From: Gelidibacter sediminis
GTDB lineage: Bacteria > Bacteroidota > Bacteroidia > Flavobacteriales > Flavobacteriaceae
Direction: 5' to 3'
DNA: 64,000 nucleotides
NCBI RefSeq assembly: GCF_004364975.1
Contig: NZ_SOBW01000007.1
Location: 62,001-126,000, forward strand
A program made the translations under genes and the position numbers. Numbering within the stretch: the stretch's first letter is position 1; each line of letters begins with the position of its first letter. The notes beneath the pieces were generated by a model, which was not told where the DNA came from, searched no databases, and worked only from the letters and a program-made list of their open reading frames with translations. Of this stretch, positions 17,742 to 25,952 are shown in pieces.

Positions 17742-18131
17742 TTATTGAGCTTTGAGTATAGTTTCAATATTGGGAACAAAGTAATTAGGACCTTTTAAAA
17801 CCTTACCATCCTCTCGATAAATTGGCTCTCCATCTGCACCAAGTTTACTCATATTACTCCTTTGAATCTCATCAAAAACCTCTTCAATTTTATGCTGTAA
17901 ACCATGTTCTATAATAGTGCCACACAAAATATATAGCATATCTCCCAAAGCATCGGCCACCTCAACCAGATCATCAGAATTAGCAGCTTCTAAATATTCT
18001 TCATTTTCCTCTCGCATCAACTTATAGCGGAGCATGTTTTTCTCCAACCCGAGATCAGCTTTTGGGGTTTCTCTATGGCCAATTTTAAATGCAGTGTGAA
18101 ATTGCGTCACTGCCTCAAGTTTCTTTTTCAT
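17742..18131 (-). CDS. MazG-like nucleotide pyrophosphohydrolase
   Basis: All-alpha NTP pyrophosphohydrolase fold, 129 residues from the chosen start. Seen: F.IGHRE near the N-terminus, then the metal-binding EENEEYLEA (ExxEE) and DDLVEVADALGDMLYILCG (ExxD) motifs that define the MazG/PRA-PH superfamily. It probably cleaves a (d)NTP or house-cleaning substrate; the specificity is not predictable. A frame open to 18197 exists, but MKKKLEAVTQFHTAF at 18131 resembles the usual start. It is transcribed convergently with ilvE. Confidence 0.85.
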   Translation of the reverse strand: MKKKLEAVTQFHTAFKIGHRETPKADLGLEKNMLRYKLMREENEEYLEAANSDDLVEVADALGDMLYILCGTIIEHGLQHKIEEVFDEIQRSNMSKLGADGEPIYREDGKVLKGPNYFVPNIETILKAQ

Positions 18132-18258
18132 AAGGGTACTTTTTTTTATTGAGATTTGAACATTGGATATGTTATGACAGTCATAATAACTTTCCATTTT
18201 TAGAACTATCTAGTCCAGTATTATAATAGTTTGAGTAATTTTGCATAAAAATAGCTAT

Positions 18259-18444
18259 ATGTTTACAAATGGTCAATTGATTTTTGGAGGTTTATTTGCA
18301 ATTGTATTTGCCATTGTCTTGTTTTACACCTATCGGAAAGACTTAAAACTGCATAAAAAATATTATAAAGGGAGTATTTGGATCCTGTTGGCTTTTATTG
18401 CCTTTATTGTGATGATAAGCGTGGTGAAGTACATTATCGTATAA
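18259..18444 (+). CDS. Small conserved flavobacterial membrane protein
   Basis: A 61-residue protein: helix 1 (LIFGGLFAIVFAIVLFYTY), a basic loop RKDLKLHKKYYKGS, and helix 2 (IWILLAFIAFIVMISVVKYIIV). The loop is strongly positive, so both ends should face outside. The ORF can be extended to a TTG at 18241, but ATG 18259 (MFTNGQLIF) is the natural start. I recall similar short proteins as conserved hypotheticals in this family. It is divergent from the MazG-like gene. The function is unknown. Confidence 0.7.
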   Translation: MFTNGQLIFGGLFAIVFAIVLFYTYRKDLKLHKKYYKGSIWILLAFIAFIVMISVVKYIIV

Positions 18445-18593
18445 ATATCCTATTTTAACACTTAAGTTGAACTTACCTAACAGTTAAATTCACTTAAATA
18501 TTTCGTTTGAAGCAAAATATTTCATTTTCAAGATTCATTTTAGTTCATTCTTTAGCCTAAATTTATTATGCTATTAATCAATTAATTATCTAA

Positions 18594-19215
18594 ATGAATA
18601 TAATCAAATTTTCAAAAAATCGCCCTGACATTATTAATGTCTACATTTCTATTTAGTAGTCTCCAATCACAATCGGATATAAATACTAAAGGTATAAAAC
18701 CACTCCGAATCGGTATCAAAGCGGGTCTTCCTAATATTCTTACTGCAAATACCGAATATGTTACTCCATTAATGAACAATAGAATGGCAATAGTTGTTGA
18801 CTATATGTCGCTATCTAAAACAATTGACGAGACTGAAATCAACTATAATAATTTCGAGATTGGCTCCAACATTTATCTAAAATCCACCGGAAAAGGTATT
18901 TATGGCGGTATTTCCTATTTTTCATTTGATAGTGAAGGAACTTTTCGAGAAATTACATTTGACGATGGAAGTGCTGAAGACGGCACGGGTGAAATAAAAT
19001 TTAACACTGTCAATCTTAAACTCGGAGTTAAGGTTGGACGTGCTTTTTATTTCAGATTTGAAGTTGGATATGGTTTTGGAGATATACCAGAACAAATCCT
19101 AGTAAAAAGTAAGTCTAGCGGAAAAACAACGTATGAAGAAATTCCAGATATACCAGGGATTTCAAGTTCAGGCCTGCCCGTAATAAATTTTGGAATCGGA
19201 GTTGGTTTATTATAA
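18594..19215 (+). pseudogene. Predicted outer-membrane protein with a frameshift in its signal peptide
   Basis: The main frame (ATG 18637 to TAA 19215, 192 residues) reads like a small beta-barrel: LRIGIKAGLP, NMAIVVDY-type strands, GIYGGISYFSF, FYFRFEVGYGFGD and a C-terminal INFGIGVGLL. As it stands it starts inside a signal peptide (MSTFLFSSLQSQS, with no basic head). An ATG at 18594 opens MNIIKFSK in another frame and ends soon at a TAG. Removing one A from the A6 run at 18614-18619 joins them into MNIIKFSKIALTLLMSTFLF, a textbook signal peptide. Either a recent one-base insertion, a sequencing error or slippage explains it. A terminator follows at 19287. Confidence 0.6.
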
Positions 19216-19286
19216 AATATAAATAAACTAGTTTTACTTCCACCTATTTTCATCAACTTATAATGACCGCATTTCAGCTAAAATAA

Positions 19287-19317
19287 AAAAGGGAAACTAA
19301 ATTTTAGTTTCCCTTTT
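19287..19317. terminator. Bidirectional terminator
   Basis: AAAAGGGAAACTAAA pairs with TTTAGTTTCCCTTTT; convergent junction between the outer-membrane protein (+) and DPP III (-). Confidence 0.82.
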
Positions 19318-19338
19318 CAATATCATGTAATTAATTAG

Positions 19339-21387
19339 TTAATTATTGCCTTTCAAAAAGCTGTACTTTTTGCTGTACTCTAACATTTGTGTTGGAAAAG
19401 ATTCTGGTTGTGTTACTTTAATGGCAGTAATTTCACCGTTGTCATCCATTTCAGGAACCAATACAGGATTTACGAATCCGCTATAAGGCGCCCCTGTAAA
19501 TTGCTCATTTCTTTTTAAAACTTCTGCATGCACAGTTTGATCAACTTTAACACCATAATCTTCAACTAATGCTTCAACCGCTTTATAATCGCCTTCTGAT
19601 TTGATGCGTTGTGTTTCCCGAAGCAACTGACCGAAAAGCGCGTGAAGTTTATCATAATCGTTAATGTTATAATATGTTTTACCGTCGCGTGATACCTTTT
19701 CAATCACGTTATCTTTTTGGCCTTTTTCAAATACCCAAGCACTCACCCATTGTCTATTTCTCATATGGGACTCTTCAACATCGTCACCCAAATTCAATCG
19801 AATTAGTTGGGTCATCAATCCATTACGAATATATCCATCATAAGCAGCCATTCCTACTTTTTTCCAATCGTCTACCAATCCTAATTCTTGCAATTTGGGA
19901 TTGTATAAATAATAGAGCCCAACCAAATCCGCACGTCCTTCTTCCAAAGTAGAAGCATATGTTTTTAGCGTTTCTTTTGTTTCACCAACACCAGGATTCA
20001 ATTGTCCTGAGGCGTGCCCAATGACTTCGTGCAAGGCAGTATGCAATTTATCAGCAATTTGACCGTATTGTTCTTCCAATTTAAGTTCCTCCTCATCATG
20101 GACAAATTCTTTCAAGCGGCCAGAACTTCCTGCATTGTTGTAGGCGTTGATAATATTTCCCAGGGATACCGATTTGCTACCTACAGCGGCACGAATCCAG
20201 TTCGCATTTGGTAGGTTTACACCAATTGGGGTGCTTGGAGAAGCATCTCCAGCCTCACCAGCTACATTAACGACCTTATAAGTTACTCCAACAACATTTT
20301 TCTTTTTATGTGCATCCATCAACGGCGAATTATCTTCAAACCATTGTGCGTTATCAGACAGCACTTTCATTTTTTGAGACATATCAAAATCGTTGATTTG
20401 CACAATGCTTTCATAAGAACCTCTATAACCTAATGGATCATTATAGACCTCAATAAAACTGTTGATATAATCTACATTTCCTTCTGTTGCTGCTGTCCAA
20501 GCTACATTATAATCATCCCAAGTTTGTAAATCGCCAGTTTTGTAATACTCAATTAACAACCCTAATGCATCAACTTGTGCTTTATTTTCCGCAACACCTT
20601 TAGCCAATTCCAACCATTTTACAACTTCATCAATTGCAGAACCGTAAAGTCCACCAGATTTGTAAACTAATTCTTTAACAACGCCATTTTCTTTCACCAA
20701 CTTAGAATTTAGTCCGTAAGACAATGGCTTATCTGGATTTGGTGATTTTTTATTTTTGTAAAATTTCTCCACATCAGCAGTGGTTACATTAGGTCCATAA
20801 AAATTAACAGCAGATTGCGCCACATTATCCACGCCTTTTGCTTGGTTTACTTTTTTAGCATCTTTGTCGTTGAAGATGACATTAAAAGCTTCTCCTTCTA
20901 ACGTTACATTAGTTTCAGACACTAAGGTTTTTAAATAGTCCTGAGAAAACTCAGGTTGAATTTTATCATTGGAATAGTGGTGATGAATACCGTTACTAAA
21001 CCAAACACGCTTTAAATAGGTTTCAAAATTTTTCCAGTCGTCAGAAGATTTATCGCCGTCATAGGTCGTGTAAATAGTTTCTAAAGCTCTTCTAATTTGC
21101 AGGTTGTGACGGTAGTTTTGATCCCACATAATATCTCGTCCAGCCAATCCTGCCTGCGTCAAATAATACACCAATTTTTGTTCCTTCAAGGTCAAATTCT
21201 CCCAACCAGGAATTTGGTAACGTAAAATTTTTATATCAGCAAATTGCTCAACATTATAATCAAAGGGTGCAGTTTTGTCTTTGTACGCAACAGTAGTTTG
21301 TGCGTCCGTATTTGTTTTTGATTCGTTTTTACAGGAATAAGTCAGACTCATTGCCAATGCAATTCCGAACATCATTTTTAATTTCAT
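19339..21387 (-). CDS. Dipeptidyl peptidase III (M49) lipoprotein
   Basis: A 682-residue zinc peptidase that removes dipeptides from the N-termini of short peptides. The M49 zinc site is plain: HEVIGH (about 452-457) and, 28 residues on, EEGRAD (about 480), the spacing of the Bacteroides type enzyme. A lipobox-like LTYSCKNES at the N-terminus makes it a lipoprotein, probably periplasmic or surface-exposed. Substrate-binding stretches include GVNLPNANWIRAAVGSKSVSLGN. Promoter box TACATTTG lies 27 bases upstream, divergent from the next gene. Together with M28 and M1 peptidases in this window it fits peptide scavenging. Confidence 0.93.
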   Translation of the reverse strand: MKLKMMFGIALAMSLTYSCKNESKTNTDAQTTVAYKDKTAPFDYNVEQFADIKILRYQIPGWENLTLKEQKLVYYLTQAGLAGRDIMWDQNYRHNLQIRRALETIYTTYDGDKSSDDWKNFETYLKRVWFSNGIHHHYSNDKIQPEFSQDYLKTLVSETNVTLEGEAFNVIFNDKDAKKVNQAKGVDNVAQSAVNFYGPNVTTADVEKFYKNKKSPNPDKPLSYGLNSKLVKENGVVKELVYKSGGLYGSAIDEVVKWLELAKGVAENKAQVDALGLLIEYYKTGDLQTWDDYNVAWTAATEGNVDYINSFIEVYNDPLGYRGSYESIVQINDFDMSQKMKVLSDNAQWFEDNSPLMDAHKKKNVVGVTYKVVNVAGEAGDASPSTPIGVNLPNANWIRAAVGSKSVSLGNIINAYNNAGSSGRLKEFVHDEEELKLEEQYGQIADKLHTALHEVIGHASGQLNPGVGETKETLKTYASTLEEGRADLVGLYYLYNPKLQELGLVDDWKKVGMAAYDGYIRNGLMTQLIRLNLGDDVEESHMRNRQWVSAWVFEKGQKDNVIEKVSRDGKTYYNINDYDKLHALFGQLLRETQRIKSEGDYKAVEALVEDYGVKVDQTVHAEVLKRNEQFTGAPYSGFVNPVLVPEMDDNGEITAIKVTQPESFPTQMLEYSKKYSFLKGNN

Positions 21388-21413
21388 CAGTACAATTTTA
21401 AATTAGTATCCAA

Positions 21414-21421
21414 CAAATGTA
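21414..21421 (-). promoter_or_regulatory. -7 box of the DPP III gene
   Basis: TACATTTG on the minus strand, 27 bases upstream of ATG 21387. Confidence 0.55.
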
Positions 21422-21449
21422 ATATTTATTAAGATACTATAAAATTGTC

Positions 21450-21457
21450 TATCTTTG
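21450..21457 (+). promoter_or_regulatory. -7 box of the SRPBCC/GyrI-crcB unit
   Basis: TATCTTTG, 23 bases upstream of ATG 21480; divergent from the DPP III promoter. Confidence 0.55.
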
Positions 21458-21479
21458 ATTAACATTACAACTACCACCA

Positions 21480-22448
21480 ATGAAATTTTTTAAATACCTC
21501 CTATTTCTACTGTTAATTGCATTTATCGGGATGGCCATTTATGTTGCTGTCCAGCCTAATTCTTTTACCATCTCAGAAAGCACAACCATAGCCGCGCCAA
21601 AATCTGTCGTGTTTGATGCTGTAGCTGATTCTACAGAGAATGATCGCTCTTATTTTTGGAAATCGTCAGAGACATTTACTACTGAACAATCGCATCCTAA
21701 TGATTCAATTATCCAAAATTTTACAAGTGGACGTATAAAGCAATCAGATTTAAAATGGATGTTTGAATCTAACCCTGATGGATCTACAACGGTAACCCGT
21801 ATGCTTATTGCGGATAAATTATCATTTATGACCAAAGCTAAATTTGCTTTATTTGGAGACCGTATGGAGGAATTGACGAAACAATTTAAAACTGATTTAA
21901 AAAATTTAGATAAGGAAGTTGTTGAAAGCATGGCAGTTTACACTGTTAAAAGTGATGGTGTGACCGATTATGGCGGCGGATTTTATTTGTATAAAACAAT
22001 TTCCTCTACAGGCAATAATAAAAATGCCACGATGGCTAAACAATTTAAAGAGATTTCAGCTTTTATGAACAGTCACAATATAACTGCAAGCGGGAGGCCA
22101 ATGAGCATTTATATTGAAATGAATCTTGAAAATGGAAATGTTATTATGAGTAACGCCATTCCTGTAAGCGAAAATATTCTGGTTGCTGAAGACAGCAATA
22201 TACTCAGCGGTTATATGGAGCGTACTCGAGCTGTTAAGGTAACTTTAAAGGGGAATTCTTCACATCTTAAAGAAGCTTGGGAAACTGCTCGAAAATATGT
22301 AAAAGATAACAACTTGGAAACGTCAGGAATGAGCCCATTTGAGGTGTATAAGAATGATCACGCTAGTCTTGATAATCCTGCAGATTGGATTACGGAGATT
22401 TATATTCCAATTAAGGAGAAAGAATTGGACAATCCCATTGCCTTGTGA
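21480..22448 (+). CDS. Membrane-anchored SRPBCC plus GyrI-like ligand-binding protein
   Basis: A 322-residue protein with an N-terminal membrane helix (LLFLLLIAFIGMAIYVAV), an SRPBCC/polyketide-cyclase-like domain (about 30-150: TISESTTIAAPKSVVFDAVAD, then GDRMEELTKQFKTDLKNL) and a C-terminal GyrI-like effector-binding domain (about 165-320: GGGFYLYKTIS, GRPMSIYIEMN, VKVTLKGNSSHLKEAWETARKYV, EIYIPIKE). Both folds bind hydrophobic small molecules, so it may sense or sequester one; there is no DNA-binding part. Its stop overlaps the GTG start of crcB (GTGA), so translation is coupled. Confidence 0.8.
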   Translation: MKFFKYLLFLLLIAFIGMAIYVAVQPNSFTISESTTIAAPKSVVFDAVADSTENDRSYFWKSSETFTTEQSHPNDSIIQNFTSGRIKQSDLKWMFESNPDGSTTVTRMLIADKLSFMTKAKFALFGDRMEELTKQFKTDLKNLDKEVVESMAVYTVKSDGVTDYGGGFYLYKTISSTGNNKNATMAKQFKEISAFMNSHNITASGRPMSIYIEMNLENGNVIMSNAIPVSENILVAEDSNILSGYMERTRAVKVTLKGNSSHLKEAWETARKYVKDNNLETSGMSPFEVYKNDHASLDNPADWITEIYIPIKEKELDNPIAL

Positions 22449-22813
22449 AACAATTAGTTTTAGTCTTTATTGGTGGCGGTATTGGTAGTATACTCAGATA
22501 TATAATTGGGAAGTACCTGAATAGTGCGAGCACTGGAATACCTTATGGTACTTTTGCCGCTAACATTTTAGGCAGTCTGTTTATAGGAATTATTCTTGGG
22601 TTAGCCATGAAGAACAATAATCTTTCCGAAAATCAGATTTTGTTTCTTGCTACGGGATTTTGTGGCGGCTTTACCACCTTTTCAACCTTTGCTTATGAAA
22701 ACCATGTGTTTTTAAAATCAGGAGATTTTATGAGTTTTGCAATCTATACAATCGCAAGTTTTGTAATTGGTTTTCTAGCTGTCTTCGGCGGCATGTATTT
22801 GGTAAAAAGCTGA
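22445..22813 (+). CDS. crcB: Fluoride channel CrcB/Fluc
   Basis: A 122-residue, four-helix inner-membrane fluoride channel. Signature stretches: GGGIGSILRYIIGKYL, YGTFAANILGSLFIGI, ATGFCGGFTTFSTFAYE (pore phenylalanines and the central sodium-site GGxTTFSTF). The start codon is GTG, overlapping the previous stop by 4 bases. No fluoride riboswitch is seen upstream of the operon. Confidence 0.95.
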   Translation: MKQLVLVFIGGGIGSILRYIIGKYLNSASTGIPYGTFAANILGSLFIGIILGLAMKNNNLSENQILFLATGFCGGFTTFSTFAYENHVFLKSGDFMSFAIYTIASFVIGFLAVFGGMYLVKS

Positions 22814-22855
22814 AGACTGAAAACTGCCAACTGAAGACTGAAGACTGCAAACTTC
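22811..22855. repeat. Degenerate GAAGACT/AACTGCC heptamer repeat
   Basis: Six loosely repeated units of the type CTGAAGA / CTGAAAA / CTGCCAA directly after the crcB stop. I have seen such short ACTGAAG-rich stretches between flavobacterial genes; the role is unknown. Confidence 0.5.
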
Positions 22856-22863
22856 AAAAAAAT

Positions 22864-23466
22864 CTATTTCTTATAATCCTTTACCCCTGCTCTAACCTCA
22901 GCATCCACATAGTTAACCCGAGGTACAATTGGGCAAGAATATTTCTCGTTATAGGCACAATACGGATTATACGCGGTGTTAAAATCGATAGTGATAACAT
23001 TGCCTTCTGGAATGCTCAAATCGATATAACGTCCTGCGCCATAAGTTTCCTCACCATTGGTATGGTCCAAAAATGGTAAAAACAAGTAGTCCTCATATTC
23101 TTCATCATTCAATAAATCTTGATCCTGATACACATTTAGTTGATAAGTAGCACCATGTAGTGTGAAGCTCACCTCACCATATTTTACATAAGTAGCCAAT
23201 CTATCTGTGGTAGTTTTCATTTTAAATGGCTTCTCATCTTCGGTTCTCTTAAAAGTTGCCTGAACCACATAGGCCGAATCAAATTTAAAAAAGTCCAAGC
23301 CAGTAAAATCTCTACGGTCCTTGTCCTTTAACGGCGATTTTGAAGCATCTTTAAATGAGGCGTTCAATTCTCTCTGAAACTCTGTTTCGCCCTGAATAGG
23401 TTCTTTGTTTTGAGCACAACTCCAAAAAAACAAGAATCCAAAAACCACTGAATATACCGTTTTCAT
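22864..23466 (-). CDS. DUF1684 lipoprotein
   Basis: A 200-residue predicted lipoprotein (lipobox WSCAQ, Cys17). The mature region matches DUF1684: EFQRELNASFKDASKSPLK, RDFTGLDFFKFDSAYVV, then YVKYGEVSFTLHGATYQLNVYQ, FLPFLDHTNGEETYGAGRYID and NTAYNPYCAYNEKYSCPI near the C-terminus, a conserved cysteine and tyrosine cluster. The function is unknown. It is convergent with crcB and divergent from the attenuator-controlled efflux operon. Confidence 0.88.
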   Translation of the reverse strand: MKTVYSVVFGFLFFWSCAQNKEPIQGETEFQRELNASFKDASKSPLKDKDRRDFTGLDFFKFDSAYVVQATFKRTEDEKPFKMKTTTDRLATYVKYGEVSFTLHGATYQLNVYQDQDLLNDEEYEDYLFLPFLDHTNGEETYGAGRYIDLSIPEGNVITIDFNTAYNPYCAYNEKYSCPIVPRVNYVDAEVRAGVKDYKK

Positions 23467-23512
23467 ATTAAAATAATTGATTTGTAAAAATACAACATTA
23501 ACTTATTTTCCC

Positions 23513-23520
23513 TAGCTTTG
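23513..23520 (+). promoter_or_regulatory. -7 box ahead of the leader ORF
   Basis: TAGCTTTG fits TAnnTTTG and lies 22 bases before the leader ATG (23543) and about 208 bases before the MFS start. No convincing -33 TTG at the right distance is seen. Confidence 0.45.
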
Positions 23521-23542
23521 AACGTCAATAAAAACAGGAATT

Positions 23543-23593
23543 ATGCCAATAAATACTGTAATTTATTATCATAGAAGAGCCATTACTGCCTGA
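23543..23593 (+). CDS. Putative 16-residue leader peptide
   Basis: Short ORF MPINTVIYYHRRAITA ending in TGA at 23591-23593, with AGGAA just upstream and a promoter box 22 bases before. It ends two bases before a GTTTGAC copy (23595-23601) that is identical to the 5' arm of the terminator at 23645-23680. The layout (short ORF, competing stem, terminator, efflux gene) is that of translation-dependent attenuation. The peptide is too short to be scored by coding statistics, so the call rests on the architecture. Confidence 0.5.
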   Translation: MPINTVIYYHRRAITA

Positions 23594-23594
23594 C

Positions 23595-23680
23595 GTTTGA
23601 CTAATTATATGATATAGGATGAATTACCATTTTAATTACAATAAAAAAGTTTGACATCACTGTCAGACTTTTGTTTTTTT
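23595..23680 (+). promoter_or_regulatory. Probable transcription attenuator of the MFS-YpdA operon
   Basis: The terminator is a 12-bp stem (23645-23656 with 23661-23672, one G-T pair), a TCAC loop and GTTTTTTT. Its 3' core GTCAGAC (23662-23668) can instead pair over 7 bp with GTTTGAC at 23595-23601, just past the leader stop, which would disrupt the terminator. Ribosome position on the leader ORF would decide which forms. No other plus-strand gene lies between crcB and here that the terminator could serve. Confidence 0.6.
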
Positions 23681-23728
23681 AAGATCCTTTTTCTCTTTTA
23701 TTGAGCTTGAGACGAAACCAAACTAACA

Positions 23729-24961
23729 ATGAAACTTTACAATTTTTTTTATTATTCAGTGGGACAAGCCTACCTCAACACCTTTAGAGGGTTGTCTAAA
23801 GAAGTTTGGTGGCTAGCATTTATAACGCTTATTAATAGGGCGGGCACCATGGTCATCCCCTTTTTATCCTTATATCTGACCACTGATTTAAATTTTTCAT
23901 TGGATGACGTGGCTTGGATAATGACCGCCTTTGGTTTTGGCTCGCTCGTCGGTTCATGGATTGGTGGCAAACTCACGGATATTATTGGTTATTATAAGGT
24001 TATGGTGATCAGTTTAATCTTGAGTGGTACCCTATTTATCGGGATGCAATATCTTGATACTTTTGCTACCGTATGTATAGGAATATTTATACTTATGGCT
24101 GTGGCAGATATGTTTAGACCAGCTATGTTTGTGGCGCTGAATGCGTATAGTAAACCAGAGAATAAGACCCGAAGCATCACCTTAATAAGGTTGGCAATTA
24201 ATTTAGGATTCTCTGCAGGTCCGGCGGTTGGCGGTCTTATCATTACGACCATGAATTATGGTGCCTTATTTTGGATAGACGGATTTTCATGTATGATTGC
24301 AGGTTTGCTGTTGTTAAAAGTATTACATCCAAAAAAATCAAAGGCATTGGATACAGAGGAAAGCACCACACCGCTATCGGCATATACCGATACATCCTTT
24401 ATCATATTTCTATTGGCAATGGTCATATTTGGCATCATATTCCTGCAGCTCATATCCACTATTCCGTACTTTTATAAAGAGGGAGTTGGACTTACCGAGT
24501 TTGAAATTGGGTTGCTAATGGCTATGAATGGTTTATTAATTTTTACATTTGAAATGCCGCTCATCAAATGGTTTGAAAATAAATCCTACACAAAAATCGG
24601 ATTAATGATTTTTGGATTGTTATTAATTTGCTTGAGTTTCCTTATTTTAGTCATCAATCCGTGGCTTGGTTTTGTTATTATTAGTATGATTTTACTGACC
24701 TTTGGGGAGATGATTGTATTTCCATTTTCTAACTCCTTTGCTTTAGACCGAGCAAAACGCGGACTTAAAGGTCAGTATATGGCGTTATATAGCATTGCTT
24801 TTTCAATATCCCACATTTTTGCGCATAATGTCGGGTTTCATTTAATTGATGAATTTGGTTTTAATAATACTTGGATGATTATGAGCGTATTTGGTCTTTT
24901 AGGGTTAGGACTTTTGCTCTATCTTAAAAAACAAATGCTGGCCACTAAACAGATAATTTGA
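23729..24961 (+). CDS. MFS family efflux transporter
   Basis: A 410-residue major facilitator with 12 predicted helices. Seen: the loop 2-3 signature GSWIGGKLTDIIGYYKVMV (motif A, about 77-95), motif C-like NLGFSAGPAVGGLI in helix 5 (about 157), typical of drug-proton antiporters, and a central cytoplasmic loop KKSKALDTEES. This places it with the MDR-type pumps (MdtH-like); the substrate is unknown. It sits behind a probable leader-peptide attenuator and 1 base before a YpdA-like reductase, so both are co-transcribed and induced together. Confidence 0.88.
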   Translation: MKLYNFFYYSVGQAYLNTFRGLSKEVWWLAFITLINRAGTMVIPFLSLYLTTDLNFSLDDVAWIMTAFGFGSLVGSWIGGKLTDIIGYYKVMVISLILSGTLFIGMQYLDTFATVCIGIFILMAVADMFRPAMFVALNAYSKPENKTRSITLIRLAINLGFSAGPAVGGLIITTMNYGALFWIDGFSCMIAGLLLLKVLHPKKSKALDTEESTTPLSAYTDTSFIIFLLAMVIFGIIFLQLISTIPYFYKEGVGLTEFEIGLLMAMNGLLIFTFEMPLIKWFENKSYTKIGLMIFGLLLICLSFLILVINPWLGFVIISMILLTFGEMIVFPFSNSFALDRAKRGLKGQYMALYSIAFSISHIFAHNVGFHLIDEFGFNNTWMIMSVFGLLGLGLLLYLKKQMLATKQII

Positions 24962-24962
24962 C

Positions 24963-25934
24963 ATGAAAACTTCTTATAAAGTTTTAATAGTTGGCGCAGG
25001 ACCCATCGGTATTGCCTGTGCATTGGAATGTAAAAAAAATAACTGGGATTATGTTGTAGTGGAAAAAGGTGCTTTGACCAATTCCCTTTTTAATTATCCA
25101 AAAAACATGACTTTTTTCTCCACTTCGGAAAAATTAGAAATTGATGACATCCCCTTTATTAGTAACAATCCAAAACCCAATAGAGACGAAGCGCTTGAAT
25201 ACTACAGACGTGTTGCTTCCTCAAATACTCTAAATATTCATTTATATGAAGAAGTGACTGCCATTAAAAAATTGGAATCTTACTTTGAAGTGAAAACATC
25301 AAAAAACATTTACAATGTTGAAAAAGTTGTAATTGCTTCAGGGTTTTATGACATTCCGCAACTTCTAAATGTACCTGGAGAAGGGTTAGAAAAAGTCACC
25401 CATTATTATAATGAAGCACATCCTTATGCCATGCAGGATGTGGTCGTAGTTGGTGCTAGCAATTCGTCCGTAGATGCGGCATTAGAAATTTGGAGAAAAG
25501 GTGGCAACGTAACGATGGTTATACGCGGTTCAGAAATTGGAGAACGGGTGAAGTATTGGGTAAGACCTGATATTATCAACAGAATTAAGGAAGGCAGCAT
25601 TACGGCTTATTACAATTCGGATGTGTTGAACATCACCGAAAAAGATATTACCATCAGGACTCCAAAAGGTGAGATCAGTTTTACAAATGATTTTGTAGTA
25701 GCCCTCACCGGATATCGTCCAAATTTTAAATTCTTGACTGACGCTGGTATAGACCTGTCCAATGATAAGGCCCAACTTCCAGAATATGACCCAAAAACAA
25801 TGGAAACCAATGTTTCAGGCCTGTATTTGGCGGGTGTTATTTGTGGAGGTACAGAAACACATAAGTGGTTTATCGAAAACTCCAGAATTCATGCAAAGTT
25901 AATTGCTGAGCACATTTTGAAATCAGGATCCTAA
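24963..25934 (+). CDS. YpdA-family FAD/NAD(P)-dependent disulfide reductase
   Basis: A 323-residue flavoprotein: FAD loop VLIVGAGPIGIACALE near residue 8, NAD(P) loop VVVVGASNSSVDAAL near 160, ALTGYRPN, and the C-terminal SGLYLAGVICGG...HKWFIENSR segment typical of YpdA, the putative bacillithiol disulfide reductase. The paired CxxC of thioredoxin reductase is absent, as in YpdA. Whether this organism makes bacillithiol cannot be told. Being in one operon with an efflux pump suggests a role in thiol stress from a toxic compound. Confidence 0.88.
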   Translation: MKTSYKVLIVGAGPIGIACALECKKNNWDYVVVEKGALTNSLFNYPKNMTFFSTSEKLEIDDIPFISNNPKPNRDEALEYYRRVASSNTLNIHLYEEVTAIKKLESYFEVKTSKNIYNVEKVVIASGFYDIPQLLNVPGEGLEKVTHYYNEAHPYAMQDVVVVGASNSSVDAALEIWRKGGNVTMVIRGSEIGERVKYWVRPDIINRIKEGSITAYYNSDVLNITEKDITIRTPKGEISFTNDFVVALTGYRPNFKFLTDAGIDLSNDKAQLPEYDPKTMETNVSGLYLAGVICGGTETHKWFIENSRIHAKLIAEHILKSGS

Positions 25935-25952
25935 ATACAAAACTTAAAGTAT

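Noticed and set aside
22864-23466. Fluoride riboswitch associated with crcB
   Set aside because: The sequence before the crcB operon (21388-21479) is too short and lacks the conserved pseudoknot core; crcB is translationally coupled to an upstream gene.
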